This document shows positions 52,590-62,337 of a DNA stretch of 64,000 nucleotides, one piece after another. The notes under the pieces are model-generated. The model saw only the letters and a list, made by a program, of their open reading frames with translations. It did no database searches and had not been told where the DNA came from. The stretch covers positions 21,790 to 85,789 of the forward strand of contig NZ_JBLQUK010000011.1 in NCBI RefSeq assembly GCF_047872805.1. Direction: 5' to 3'. A program made the translations under genes and the position numbers. This DNA is from Erythrobacter sp047872805 (GTDB taxonomy: Bacteria; Pseudomonadota; Alphaproteobacteria; Sphingomonadales; Sphingomonadaceae). Within the stretch, counting starts at the first letter, position 1; each line of letters starts with the position of its first letter.

Positions 52590-53846
52590 TCAAACACAAT
52601 CGGTCGCTCTCCACCGCCCAACAAAAAACCCGTCCAGCCCACCTTCCGCGCCAAGCATCCCCGGATAGGTTCGCACCCAACCTTCGGGCGTCGGTGTGAG
52701 GCCGGCAGGGAGCTCCTCTGGCGTAATTGGATCGGGGGTAAGGCCAAGTTCGGCATCAATCCACGCGGCCTGTGCCTCGCCCTCTTCGCGCTCCAGCGAG
52801 CACACGGCGTAGACCAGCGCTCCGCCCGGTTTTAGCCAGCCCGCCGCCTTGACCATCAACGCGCGTTGCAATTCGATCATCTCGGTAATCTGGCGCGCGC
52901 CGATGCGGTGGAGCACATCGGGGTGGCGGCGGCAGGTGCCGGTTGCGGTGCAGGGCGCGTCGATCAGGATCGCGTCGAACTGGTGCTTGGGCTCCCACGT
53001 CAACGCATCGGCGCGCACAGACGACGCTTTCAGCCCGGTGCGGCCCAGATTGTCCTTCAGCACGTCCAGCCGCCGCTTAGACAGGTCGAGCGCAGTCACT
53101 TTCCACCCCGCCGCAGCCAGCGCCATGGTCTTTCCTCCCGGCGCAGCGCACAGATCGAGCGCGCTTCGCCCATTGCCCGCGCCCAGCACCATCGCGGGTA
53201 TCATCGCGGCAAGGTCCTGCACCCACCACGCGCCCTCGGTGTAGCCTTCCAGCTTCTCAATCGCCGTGCCGCGCGGCACCCGCACATGGCCGGGGGCAAG
53301 GCTTACCCCGCCCAGCTTTGCCTGCCATTGCGCAGTCTCTTCGGCGGTCTTGATGTGCAGATCAACCTCGGGCGGGTTGACGAGACCCGGCGCAATCGCT
53401 GCCGCCCGCGCGCCCCAACGCTCCACCACCGCATCGGGCAGGGTCGGCACCTCAGGCAGGATCACATCGCGCTTTACGAGGGTCGAGAATACGCCATGCG
53501 CCAATCGCCTCGGTCCACCAGCCAGCAGCGGAAGCCCGGTCCCGATCACCGCATGCGGCGGCGTGCCCAGCCTCAGCGACTGCGCCAGCATCGTCCGCAG
53601 CACCATACGCGGCTTGGCATCGTCGGGCAGGCGCTGCTTGGTCGCGCTGTCGATCAGCGTATCGAGATCGGTCAGCCAGCGCAGAGTCTCGCCCGCGATC
53701 GCGCGTGCCAGCGCCTTGTCATTGGCGTCGCGCACGTCGCGCAGGGCAGCAGGCGAGGCCTGCTCCAGCGTCTCCCCCCGGCGCAGCACCGCATCGAGCA
53801 TCTTTAGCGCAGCGCGGCGCGCGTGAATTCCTGTTGGATCAGCCAT
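52590..53846 (-). CDS. RsmB-family rRNA (cytosine-C5)-methyltransferase
   Basis: A 418-aa protein with an N-terminal NusB-like RNA-binding domain (about residues 8-130) and a C-terminal SAM-dependent methyltransferase domain. Motifs are LDLCAAPGGKTMALA (SAM site), IDAPCTATGTCRRHPD (Cys299) and YAVCSLEREEG (Cys349). The two Cys residues form the covalent-catalysis pair of m5C methyltransferases. Target is probably C967 of 16S rRNA. It is divergent from the SDHAF4-like gene across 61 bp. Confidence 0.92.
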   Translation of the reverse strand: MADPTGIHARRAALKMLDAVLRRGETLEQASPAALRDVRDANDKALARAIAGETLRWLTDLDTLIDSATKQRLPDDAKPRMVLRTMLAQSLRLGTPPHAVIGTGLPLLAGGPRRLAHGVFSTLVKRDVILPEVPTLPDAVVERWGARAAAIAPGLVNPPEVDLHIKTAEETAQWQAKLGGVSLAPGHVRVPRGTAIEKLEGYTEGAWWVQDLAAMIPAMVLGAGNGRSALDLCAAPGGKTMALAAAGWKVTALDLSKRRLDVLKDNLGRTGLKASSVRADALTWEPKHQFDAILIDAPCTATGTCRRHPDVLHRIGARQITEMIELQRALMVKAAGWLKPGGALVYAVCSLEREEGEAQAAWIDAELGLTPDPITPEELPAGLTPTPEGWVRTYPGMLGAEGGLDGFFVGRWRATDCV

Positions 53847-53907
53847 ATATGGCCTCGGCCCTACCCGCGCTTGAAACCAAGCGCCAGCGCGCGCATTGAT
53901 AGGGTCT

Positions 53908-54078
53908 ATGACAAAAGAAAAACCCGAAGCGGCAAAGGCTTTCAAAAAGCCCGCTCACTGGACCAATGATCCCCCGCCCGCGCCAAAGCGGGTTGACCCC
54001 CTGAAAGATGAACCGCGCGAACTTTCCCCCACCCGCTATGGTGATTGGGAGAAAAACGGGATCGCCTGGGATTTTTAG
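53908..54078 (+). CDS. DUF1674/SDHAF4-like small protein
   Basis: A 56-aa protein starting MTKEKPEAAKAFKKPAHWTN and ending SPTRYGDWEKNGIAWDF. The C-terminal motif is the family signature. In eukaryotes SDHAF4 assists flavinylated SdhA assembly into succinate dehydrogenase. A similar role is inferred, but sdh genes are not here. ATG 53908 is used; the frame is open slightly further upstream. Confidence 0.85.
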   Translation: MTKEKPEAAKAFKKPAHWTNDPPPAPKRVDPLKDEPRELSPTRYGDWEKNGIAWDF

Positions 54079-54118
54079 AGCGGCCCGAGCCCCCGCGCAG
54101 GTGGGAACTCGCAACAAG

Positions 54119-55528
54119 TCACACCTTCACAAACGCCACCTTCAAGCCGTCTTTGGGTTGAGGAATGGGCCACGCCTGCCAATCGGGCGCGTATCCCTGA
54201 GCAACCTCGATCCGGTAACGCTGCAACACCTGCGCCAGCAGCACCTTCACCTGCATGTATGCAAAATGCAGCCCCAGGCACATATGTGCCCCGCCGCCAA
54301 ACGGAACCCAAGCATATTTGTGCCGCGCCTTTACCTTGTCTGGCGTGAAACGCATTGGGTCAAACGTATACGGATTATCCCAATATTCCTCTGAATGGTG
54401 GGTCCAATAGATATTGATCCCGACCAATTGGCCAGCCGGGATGCGATAGCCGCCATATTCGAATTCCTTAAGTGCCCGGCGCGGCATGGAAGGCACCGGC
54501 GGCATCATCCGCAGCGCTTCCTTGAAAGCCATTTCGGTCAACTCCAGCTTCGCCAGATCGTCGTAATCAAGCGCGCGCGGATTGCCATTTGCGTCGGGGC
54601 CGCCGGTGACCGCGGTGATTTCTGCGCGGACTTTTTCCTGCCATTCGGGATTGGCGGCGAGATAATAGATCAGCGAGGTTGCCGAAGAAGTGATCGTGTC
54701 ATGCGCCGCCATCATCAGAAAGCTCATGTGATCGACCACCTGATCCACCGGCAGTAATGATCCGTCTTCGCGGGTGGCGGTGGCGAACTGGCTGAACATG
54801 TCCTGCCCGCCCCCCTCTGCACGCCTGCGCTCGGTCTCACGGGTGAGATATTCGACCATATAGGCGCGGCCATCGACACCCTTTTTCATTTTGGTAAAGG
54901 GCAGCGGCTTGCGGATCGGGGCGACCGATGCTTGCACCATATCGACAAAGGCGGTGTTGATCCGGTCTGCCTCTGGCCCCCATGGAATACCCAGAAAACT
55001 ATCCGCAGCCAGATCCAACGTCAGTTTCTTGATCGCCGGATAAAACTGCATCGGCCCTTCCCACTCGGCAACTTCGCGGGCGATGCCGGAATTGAGCGCG
55101 CCCGAATAATGCCGCATCGGCCCCGGCTTGAAGGCGATGGAAAGCGCGCGGCGGTCGATCCGGTGGTGATCGAAATCCATCAGCATCAATCCGCGCGGAA
55201 ACAATTGGTCGAGCACCGGGCCCCAGCCCTGTTCCGAAGAAAAAATCTTGTCCTTGTTGAACAACACCAGCTCGTTCGCATCCGCCCCAATCAGCGCGAC
55301 GTTCCAGCCGCCAAAGGCATGAGTCTTGTAAACCTTGCCATATTTCTCGATCCGCGCCCGCGTAAAGCCGTGCGGATCGGCCAATTGGTTGAAAGTGTCG
55401 CCGATGATCGGCCAGCTACCGTCGCCGGGAATATGAGCAATTTCCGCCAGTGTGGGCACGCCTTGGCTCCAATGGTCAAAGGCCGCTTCAGAATTTTCGG
55501 GGAATTGCGGCTTGGCGAGTGTGGCCAT
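54119..55528 (-). CDS. Cytochrome P450
   Basis: A 469-aa haem monooxygenase. The oxygen-binding I helix is AAHDTITSS, the ExxR helix is KEALRMMPP and the haem-ligand Cys417 lies in FGGGAHMCLGLHFA. The sequence starts MATLAKPQFPENSEAAFDHW; ATG 55528 is preferred but ATG 55576 and GTG 55591 are possible. Physiological substrate unknown. Redox partners (ferredoxin, reductase) are not adjacent. Confidence 0.92.
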   Translation of the reverse strand: MATLAKPQFPENSEAAFDHWSQGVPTLAEIAHIPGDGSWPIIGDTFNQLADPHGFTRARIEKYGKVYKTHAFGGWNVALIGADANELVLFNKDKIFSSEQGWGPVLDQLFPRGLMLMDFDHHRIDRRALSIAFKPGPMRHYSGALNSGIAREVAEWEGPMQFYPAIKKLTLDLAADSFLGIPWGPEADRINTAFVDMVQASVAPIRKPLPFTKMKKGVDGRAYMVEYLTRETERRRAEGGGQDMFSQFATATREDGSLLPVDQVVDHMSFLMMAAHDTITSSATSLIYYLAANPEWQEKVRAEITAVTGGPDANGNPRALDYDDLAKLELTEMAFKEALRMMPPVPSMPRRALKEFEYGGYRIPAGQLVGINIYWTHHSEEYWDNPYTFDPMRFTPDKVKARHKYAWVPFGGGAHMCLGLHFAYMQVKVLLAQVLQRYRIEVAQGYAPDWQAWPIPQPKDGLKVAFVKV

Positions 55529-55678
55529 GGTTGGGCGGCTCCGGTCGACTTGCAGGTTGAAAAAATCGGTATGCATTATGCTACTTACCACAGTGTAAAT
55601 AGCGAGCCAACAGCGATGCGATAGGATTGAACCGTCGTTCTGAACGCGCGCCGCTTTCGAACCGTTATGCCAGCGCGG

Positions 55679-56728
55679 TCAGATCCAGCCGGACAACTCG
55701 CGCCGAATCATTGCATCCAGCATGGTCACACCGCTGTCTGAAACATTGAGGCAATCGAGCACGGCGTATTCCTCCCCGCCTGCCTCCAGGAATTCGTCGC
55801 GCCCTTCGAGCGCCAGCTCTTCCAGCGTTTCTACGCAATCGGCGGCAAAGCCAGGCGCTGCAACCACCAGCCGCTTGGTCCCCTTCTGGCCCTCAGCAAT
55901 CAGCGTGTCGTCGGTCGCAGGTTCCAACCATTGAGCAGGGCCAAAACGCGATTGAAAGGTCGTTTCAAACCGCACTCCGTCAAATTCGCTCCGCCCGATC
56001 AACCGTTCGCGCAGCAAGCGAGCGCTCTTGTGGCAATGGCAATGGTATGGATCGCCCTTTTCCAGCGTGCGCTGCGGCATGCCATGAAAGCTGAGCAGCA
56101 GGACCTCAGGCCGGAATGACAGCGCGCGCACTTGCCGGGTCAAATCATCGGCAAGCGCGGTGAGATACAGATCGTCGTCGTGATAGGGCGGCAAGAATCG
56201 CAGAGCCGGCTGCCAACGCATTTCGCCCATCACCCGCGCGACCTCGTCAAACACGGTGGCTGTGGTGGCGGCGCAATATTGCGGATACATCGGCGCAATC
56301 AGGATGCGGTCGCAGCCTTTCTGCGTCAATTCGCCCAATCGCTGCTCAATCGACGGAGAGCCATAGCGCATGGCGTAATCGACGATCACATTGGCTCCCG
56401 CCGCGCCGCCGCCGATTTGCGCTGCCACCGCTTCGGCCTGACTGGCCGTGATATCCGCCAGCGGCGATCCGCGTTTGGTCCAGATCTTGGTATACGCGAC
56501 CGAACTTTTCTGCGGGCGGGTGTTCAGGATGATCCCGCGCAGGATCGGTTGCCACGCAATCGCGGGAATCTCGATCACCCGGCGATCGGAGAGAAATTGT
56601 TTGAGGTAACGCTTCACCGACGCTGGGTCGGGCGCATCGGGAGTTCCCAGATTGATGATGAGCACCCCAATCAATCCGCTGTTTACCGGCGGGTGATCGC
56701 TTGGAAGGCTTTGTGATTGCCAGGTCAT
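55679..56728 (-). CDS. hemH: Ferrochelatase
   Basis: Inserts Fe2+ into protoporphyrin IX, the last step of haem synthesis. At 349 aa from ATG 56728 it has VLIINLGTPDAPDPASVKRY, then APMYPQYCAATTATVFDE, the catalytic LSFHGMPQRTLEKGDPYHC and the terminal AAPGFAADCVETLEEL. The frame extends upstream to 56878, but that segment overlaps the neighbouring gene and lacks ferrochelatase similarity. The P450 gene downstream is a consumer of haem. Confidence 0.95.
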   Translation of the reverse strand: MTWQSQSLPSDHPPVNSGLIGVLIINLGTPDAPDPASVKRYLKQFLSDRRVIEIPAIAWQPILRGIILNTRPQKSSVAYTKIWTKRGSPLADITASQAEAVAAQIGGGAAGANVIVDYAMRYGSPSIEQRLGELTQKGCDRILIAPMYPQYCAATTATVFDEVARVMGEMRWQPALRFLPPYHDDDLYLTALADDLTRQVRALSFRPEVLLLSFHGMPQRTLEKGDPYHCHCHKSARLLRERLIGRSEFDGVRFETTFQSRFGPAQWLEPATDDTLIAEGQKGTKRLVVAAPGFAADCVETLEELALEGRDEFLEAGGEEYAVLDCLNVSDSGVTMLDAMIRRELSGWI

Positions 56729-56807
56729 TGCGCGCTCAACGCGCGAAATCCACGGAAGCTCCCCCGGGCGCGCAGGACATTGGCCGTCCGAGAGGTGGAG
56801 ATCCGGG

Positions 56808-59093
56808 TCATAGACCGCCTGAAAGTAGGGGCAGACGCCGCAGCCGCAAGCCTGTCGCGGAAAATAGCGCGTTGGCAATCGCGGGCGGTGCGATCACTGC
56901 GCCGATCTCGCCGGGATCAGCGGGGGCGGCGGTGCTTGGAATAAAGTCGACCTCAATTTCCGGGCAATCTGCCAGCGTGGGCAAACCCATGTCGCCATAT
57001 TCGAAACTGGTCGGCAGCCCGCCGCGCATCCGCACCGCATTGCCAAGCGCGATGCCCAGCCCGAACAGCAAGCCGCCCTCAACCTGCTGGCGGGCAATAT
57101 CGAGATTGATGATCCGCCCGATATCGACCGCCGCCGACAGCCGGGTGACCCGCACACCCCCTTCACCCTGACGCGCGGTGGCGACGCAAGCGATGCGCGC
57201 TCCGGATTCGGCATCGCCAATCCGGTGGCAAGCGATCCCCTGTCCGCTCTGATCGGCCCCGCCGTCCCACTGCGCCATCGACGCGGCGCGTTGCAGGCAG
57301 GCAGCCAGCCGAATATCGCTGCCCAGCATCGACATCCGGAACGACAAGGGTTCGCGGTTCGCCAGCGCGGCGATCTCGTCAATAAAGCTTTCGATCGCAA
57401 AGGCCGCCGGACTATGCCCATTGCCGCGTACCCGGCCGCTGGGCTGCCCGGTCTCGACCGGTATGTGGCGAACCGTCACGCTGGGAAGTTCATAGGGCGG
57501 CACCGCGCCTTCGCAGGCAAGCGCATCGCTTCGGCCTGAGGCTTCACGGATCGCCGCCCATGGGGTAAGATTGCCGAACAGGCGGCGACCAAACTCATGC
57601 GTCGCTGGCGGAGTGGCGATACGCAGTTTGAGCGCGTCGATCGCGCCATTGCCGCCTTGGGACAGCTGCGCGCCGAGCAGCATATAGGCTGGCGGGCGCG
57701 GGCGTGACCCGATCATTTCTTCGCGCCGACGCCACGTCAGCTGCACCGGCTTGCCGAGAGATTTGGCGATATGCGCGATTTCGATCGCGTGTTCGTGTTC
57801 CAGCCGCGCGTCAAAGCTGCCGCCTGCGGGCATGGGGTAAAGCGCGACGTCCTCGGTGCTCAGCCCCACCGCCTTTGCCGCCGCGGCGCGAGCTTGTTCG
57901 GGGGCCTGCGAGGCTATCCACAATTCCAGCCGCCCGTCCGAATACCGCGCCGCCGCGCTGGCGGTTTCCAGAGGCGCGGCATGGGCCGGTTCAATCTCGT
58001 ATCGCCGGGCAATGTCGACGCGGGTCATCGCCGCTTCGCCAAAGCCGGTTTCGGCGATCTTGAAGCTATCCCCGGCGGTCAGCAACGTATCCATCCGCGC
58101 GTCGATATCGTCGCTGTTAACTGGAAAGCTGGCGGTGAATTGCGGGGCCATGGCATCCAATGCCCGCTCCGCGCTCCACCATGTCGTGGCCGCCACCGCT
58201 AGCCAGCGGCGGGTTTTTACCGCGCCAACGATACCGCGAATATTGGCTGCACCCGCTTCGTTGAAACCGGTCAGTTCGCTACCGGTGCTTGGCCCGTGGC
58301 GGATCGCGGCATAGACCATCCCGGGCAGGCGTACGTCGCTGGCGAAGGTGAAGCTGCCATCGACCTTTGACGGAAGGTCGATGCGCGGAAAATCGGGTGG
58401 CGGATCGCTGGCACCAACCGCTGGAGAAGCACTGGGATCAGCGCCGGGCGTTTCGGTGCGCAGCGGCGGCGGGTCGGGCGGATCACGCTCCGCAGCCCCG
58501 GCGGCCAGTTCGCCAAAGGTTGCCGACTGATCGCCCCAGCTCACGATGCCGCCTGCGACCTCGCATTCCTCCCATGATGTGTTCCAGCGCGATGCCGCCT
58601 CCGCCGCCAACATGGCGCGCGCGGCGGCGGCGGCTTCGCGGCAAGGCGCTTCATAGGCGGCCAGCGAGGTTCCATCGGCGGTCGCGGTGAACCGCCCGGC
58701 GGTGGCAAACCGCTGCGCCAGCAACTCATCGGTGGTTTGTGACAGCCCACTGCCCAGCGGCTCCCACAGTTCAGACCAGCGCCGGGCCAGCGGCACATTG
58801 GGATAGGCCGCCGCGATCGGCGCGGGCTCGACTGCGATCTGCCGCCAGTCTGCCCCCAGTTCCTGCGCGATGATCTGCGGCAACAGTGTTGTGATCCCTT
58901 GCCCCATTTCAAGCTGCGGCACCGCCACTGTGATCACCGAATCTTCGGCAATCTTGATCCATGCATCAAACGCATATTCACCGCTGGCCGGTTCCAGCGG
59001 ATTGGGATAATTGCGCGGCAGAAACCACCAGGCGACAAACAACCCGCCGCCCAGCGCCGCTCCGGTGACCAGACCCCTGCGCGTGACCTGCAT
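56808..59093 (-). CDS. Xanthine-dehydrogenase family molybdopterin-binding subunit, Tat-exported and orphan
   Basis: A 761-aa protein of the aldehyde/isoquinoline 1-oxidoreductase beta type. The start MQVTRRGLVTGAALGGG is a twin-arginine leader, so it is exported to the periplasm or membrane. The Mo-cofactor regions have VPQLEMGQGITTLLPQIIAQ, then SGRVRGNGHSPAAFAIESFI and the active-site GEIGAVIAPPAIANALFSAT (Glu). The gene starts 4 bp after the apbC stop. The usual small Fe-S subunit (IorA/CoxS type) and cytochrome are not adjacent. Confidence 0.88.
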   Translation of the reverse strand: MQVTRRGLVTGAALGGGLFVAWWFLPRNYPNPLEPASGEYAFDAWIKIAEDSVITVAVPQLEMGQGITTLLPQIIAQELGADWRQIAVEPAPIAAAYPNVPLARRWSELWEPLGSGLSQTTDELLAQRFATAGRFTATADGTSLAAYEAPCREAAAAARAMLAAEAASRWNTSWEECEVAGGIVSWGDQSATFGELAAGAAERDPPDPPPLRTETPGADPSASPAVGASDPPPDFPRIDLPSKVDGSFTFASDVRLPGMVYAAIRHGPSTGSELTGFNEAGAANIRGIVGAVKTRRWLAVAATTWWSAERALDAMAPQFTASFPVNSDDIDARMDTLLTAGDSFKIAETGFGEAAMTRVDIARRYEIEPAHAAPLETASAAARYSDGRLELWIASQAPEQARAAAAKAVGLSTEDVALYPMPAGGSFDARLEHEHAIEIAHIAKSLGKPVQLTWRRREEMIGSRPRPPAYMLLGAQLSQGGNGAIDALKLRIATPPATHEFGRRLFGNLTPWAAIREASGRSDALACEGAVPPYELPSVTVRHIPVETGQPSGRVRGNGHSPAAFAIESFIDEIAALANREPLSFRMSMLGSDIRLAACLQRAASMAQWDGGADQSGQGIACHRIGDAESGARIACVATARQGEGGVRVTRLSAAVDIGRIINLDIARQQVEGGLLFGLGIALGNAVRMRGGLPTSFEYGDMGLPTLADCPEIEVDFIPSTAAPADPGEIGAVIAPPAIANALFSATGLRLRRLPLLSGGL

Positions 59094-59097
59094 CGCT

Positions 59098-60099
59098 TCA
59101 GAGCTTTCCGGTCTTGATCCACCGATCAAGCTTTTCGGCAATCGCATGGAAGGGCGCGGCTGCCTCCCCATCACCCGCAGCAGGCGGCTGTCCGGCATCG
59201 CCCGCAATGCGGGTTTCCATCGTCAGCGGGACGCGGCCAAGAAACGGGATCTCAAGCGCTTCGGCGAATTTTTCCACCCCGCCCTGTCCGAAGGGATCGC
59301 TGATCTCGCCGCAGTGCGGACAGGCGTACCCGGCCATGTTTTCGACAAGCCCGATAATCGGCACATCGCCGTCTTCGAACAATTGCCCGGCGCGCGCCGC
59401 ATCAAGCAAGGCGAGATCCTGCGGCGTGGAAACCAGCACCGCGCCATCGGGCTTGCTATCGGCCATCATGGAAATCTGCACATCGCCTGTGCCCGGCGGC
59501 AGGTCGATCAGCAGCAATTCGGTGTCGTCCCAATGCGCATCGACCAACTGACCCAGCGCCTTGCCCGCCATTGGTCCGCGCCACGCCAGCGCTTTGCCGG
59601 GAGCGACGACATTGCCCATCGACAGCAGCTTGACCCCATGCGGGCTGTCAACCGGCACCAGCTTGCCATCCTCGCTCATCGGCTTCATGCGTTCGGTCGC
59701 CAGCAGGCGCGGCTGTGACGGGCCATAGATATCGCCGTCGATCACTCCCACCTTGCGTCCCAACCGCGCCAAAGCGACGGCGAGATTGGTGGTGAGTGTC
59801 GATTTGCCCACCCCGCCCTTGCCCGAACCCACCGCAATAATCATCCGCCGCCTGCGATCCGCGATCAACGCGACGCGCACCTCATCGACCTCCGTAAGGT
59901 CGATCAGCGCGGTTTCGATCAAACCTTCGAGTTCCTGACGCGCCTTGGCCCCCAGATCACCCGCTTCGGCCACCACCACCGCGCGCCGTTCAGTAATACG
60001 TGCGGAGCGCAGCCGGCCATGGATTTCGACCGGAAGCCGGGACCGGATCAGCGCCTCAGCGGCGGCGGGATCGGGATTGGAATTGTCGCTGTTGTTCAT
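59098..60099 (-). CDS. apbC: Mrp/NBP35 family Fe-S carrier ATPase
   Basis: A 333-aa P-loop ATPase that binds and transfers iron-sulfur clusters. The Walker A motif GSGKGGVGKS spans residues 91-100, GVIDGDIYGPSQPRLL follows, and a CPHC motif (ACPHCGE) is the likely cluster site. An N-terminal DUF59-type domain precedes the P-loop. It is coupled to the molybdopterin oxidoreductase gene with 4 bp spacing. It is divergent from hflK. Confidence 0.93.
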   Translation of the reverse strand: MNNSDNSNPDPAAAEALIRSRLPVEIHGRLRSARITERRAVVVAEAGDLGAKARQELEGLIETALIDLTEVDEVRVALIADRRRRMIIAVGSGKGGVGKSTLTTNLAVALARLGRKVGVIDGDIYGPSQPRLLATERMKPMSEDGKLVPVDSPHGVKLLSMGNVVAPGKALAWRGPMAGKALGQLVDAHWDDTELLLIDLPPGTGDVQISMMADSKPDGAVLVSTPQDLALLDAARAGQLFEDGDVPIIGLVENMAGYACPHCGEISDPFGQGGVEKFAEALEIPFLGRVPLTMETRIAGDAGQPPAAGDGEAAAPFHAIAEKLDRWIKTGKL

Positions 60100-60174
60100 G
60101 CCGCGCAGCCTCTAGCATCAATTTCCCCGCGCCAACCCCTGTTTTTCCGCAAATTGCATTCCTATAAGGATGAC

Positions 60175-61341
60175 ATGCGAATGTTGGACGGTTTTAGACA
60201 CAATCTCGGGCTGGCGATGGCTGGCAAGAAAAATCCCTGGGGCAAACCTGCAAGCGGAGGCGGCGGCTCGGACGGCTCTGACGGCGGCGATGCCGATGAC
60301 AGCGGGGGGAGCGGCTCTGACGGACCGCGCAATCCGTGGCTGCCGGGCGGCGGTTCATCAGGCAGCAGCAAAAAGCCCGGCGGGCGGCGCTCGGCCAGCA
60401 TCGAAGACATTTTCAAGAATCGCGGCCCCGAAGGCCCGCGCCGCGCGGGCGGCGGCGGTGGCGGTCCAACATTCCGCCTGCCCGAACGGCCCGGCGGCGG
60501 CAGCTGGATGCCTGTGTTTTTCGCCGGATTGGCCGCGGTCTGGGTTTTGATCAGCAGCGTCCATTTCGTTCAACCGGGCGAAGAAGCGGTCGTGACCCGG
60601 TTTGGCGGAAAATATGTCGGCACCTTTGGTCCGGGCACCAATTGGTCCTATCCCTATCCAATCAGCATCGTCGAAAAAGAAAATGTGATCGAGGTTCGCA
60701 CCGAAGAAGTGCCGACCAAACTCATCCTGACCGGCGATCAGAACCTTGTCGATCTCAGCTATTCGATCCGCTGGAACATCAAGGATCTGACTCAGTTTCA
60801 GTTTCAGCTTGCTGATCCGATCGAGACGGTGCGCGAATCGGCTGAAACCGCGATGCGCAGTTCGGTTGCGGAAAAGACGCTCGATACGGTTATCGGCGGT
60901 GAAGGCCGAGGCGACATCGAACAAAATGTCCGCTCGCGAATGCAAAGTATTCTTGATGGTTACGGAGCGGGAATCAACGTCGAGGGCGTTGAAATCGACA
61001 AGACCGACCCACCCGAAAGCGTGATCGATGCGTTTAATGACGTGCTTGCCGCGCAGCAGGATGCAGAGCGTGAGCTTAACCGCGCCCGCCGCTATGCGCA
61101 GCAGAAACTGGCTCTGGCAGAAGGGGACGCAGCCGCGTTTAACCAGATATACGTGGAATATCGCCTTGCGCCCGAGGTCACCCGCCGACGGCTTTATTAC
61201 GAAACCATGGAAGCGGTGCTATCCAACACCGACAAGACCGTGATCGACGCCAATGGCGTGACCCCATATATCCCCTTACGCGAAGTGGAGCGCAGCCGAC
61301 CGGTCGCGCCTGTAACCGCACCCGCACAGGGAGGGCAGTAA
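60175..61341 (+). CDS. hflK: FtsH protease regulator HflK
   Basis: A 388-aa inner-membrane SPFH protein. A glycine-rich N-terminal region (residues 15-100) precedes a single transmembrane helix (WMPVFFAGLAAVWVLISSVH) and the SPFH domain with VVTRFGGKYVGTFGPGTNWS, FQFQLADPIETVRESAETAM and AQQDAERELNRARRYAQQKL. It acts with HflC to regulate FtsH. ATG 60175 is used (AAGGA 4 bp upstream); 60181 is an alternative. It ends 1 bp before hflC. Confidence 0.94.
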   Translation: MRMLDGFRHNLGLAMAGKKNPWGKPASGGGGSDGSDGGDADDSGGSGSDGPRNPWLPGGGSSGSSKKPGGRRSASIEDIFKNRGPEGPRRAGGGGGGPTFRLPERPGGGSWMPVFFAGLAAVWVLISSVHFVQPGEEAVVTRFGGKYVGTFGPGTNWSYPYPISIVEKENVIEVRTEEVPTKLILTGDQNLVDLSYSIRWNIKDLTQFQFQLADPIETVRESAETAMRSSVAEKTLDTVIGGEGRGDIEQNVRSRMQSILDGYGAGINVEGVEIDKTDPPESVIDAFNDVLAAQQDAERELNRARRYAQQKLALAEGDAAAFNQIYVEYRLAPEVTRRRLYYETMEAVLSNTDKTVIDANGVTPYIPLREVERSRPVAPVTAPAQGGQ

Positions 61342-61342
61342 A

Positions 61343-62185
61343 ATGCAGAATGTCTGGAACCAATACCGCCTGGCCATCGTGCTTGCGGGTGTGCTGCTGG
61401 TTGGCCTTGCCTCGACCCTGTTTGTGACGCCGGAAACCAAGCAGGCGGTGATTATCCGCACGGGTGAGCCGCATTCTATCGTCAACATCTACACGCCCGA
61501 CGACCCATTCGGGGCGACCGGGGCGGGTTTCTGGTGGCGCATTCCCTTTGTTGACCGGGTGCAGATGGTCGAACGCCGCGTGCTCGATCTCGACATGGAC
61601 AATCAGCAAGTTCTGACCAGCGATCAACAGCGGCTGGAGGTCAATGCCTTTGCCCGTTTCCGTATCATACAGCCCGTGACCATGGTGGAACGTGCAGGCG
61701 ATGAACAGCGTCTGGTATCGCAGCTATCGCCGATCCTGACCTCGGTCCTGCGTCAGGAATTGGGCCGCCGCACCTTTGCCAGTTTGCTGACCGCAGAACG
61801 CGGGAGCGCGATGACCAATATCCGTGACAAGCTTGACGCGCAGGCGCGCGAATATGGGGCGCAGATCATCGATGTGCGGATCAAGGCAGCAGACCTGCCC
61901 GAAGGAACTCCGCTGGAGGCAGCCTTTACCCGGATGATTTCGGACCGACAGGAACAGGCCGAAACCATCCGCGCACAGGGCCGCAAGAACGCGCAGATCA
62001 TTCGCGCCGAAGCCGACGCCGATGCCGCCAAGACCTATGCCGATGCTTACGGCAAGGACGCGCAATTTTATGATTTCTATCGCGCCATGCAAAGCTATCG
62101 TTCGACCTTCATCGACGGGCAGGGGTCAAGCTCGCTCGTGCTCGATGCGGACAATGAATATTTCAACCAGTTCAACGGGCAATGA
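61343..62185 (+). CDS. hflC: FtsH protease regulator HflC
   Basis: A 280-aa SPFH protein. A transmembrane segment lies near the N-terminus (LAIVLAGVLLVGLASTLFVT), and the SPFH core has VLDLDMDNQQVLTSDQQRL, FASLLTAERGSAMTNIRDKL and RMISDRQEQAETIRAQGRKN. The C-terminal coiled coil (NAQIIRAEADADAAKTYADA) interacts with HflK. It starts 1 bp after the hflK stop. Confidence 0.94.
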   Translation: MQNVWNQYRLAIVLAGVLLVGLASTLFVTPETKQAVIIRTGEPHSIVNIYTPDDPFGATGAGFWWRIPFVDRVQMVERRVLDLDMDNQQVLTSDQQRLEVNAFARFRIIQPVTMVERAGDEQRLVSQLSPILTSVLRQELGRRTFASLLTAERGSAMTNIRDKLDAQAREYGAQIIDVRIKAADLPEGTPLEAAFTRMISDRQEQAETIRAQGRKNAQIIRAEADADAAKTYADAYGKDAQFYDFYRAMQSYRSTFIDGQGSSSLVLDADNEYFNQFNGQ

Positions 62186-62337
62186 TGCAGCTTTGCCGAC
62201 CAACAGCCCATACAGCGCTACCGATTACACTTGTGTTCAATCAACGTTAAGTGCGTCTGGGGCCAAAGTGGGGGCGTAACTGGAACATCTTCGGGCGCGA
62301 ACAAAGCCGCGTCCGGCAAGGAAAGGAACGAGAGGAC

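Noticed and set aside
56729..56878. Cys-rich N-terminal extension of hemH (CGCGVCPYF)
   Set aside because: It overlaps the molybdopterin gene's end in another frame and is absent from ferrochelatases.
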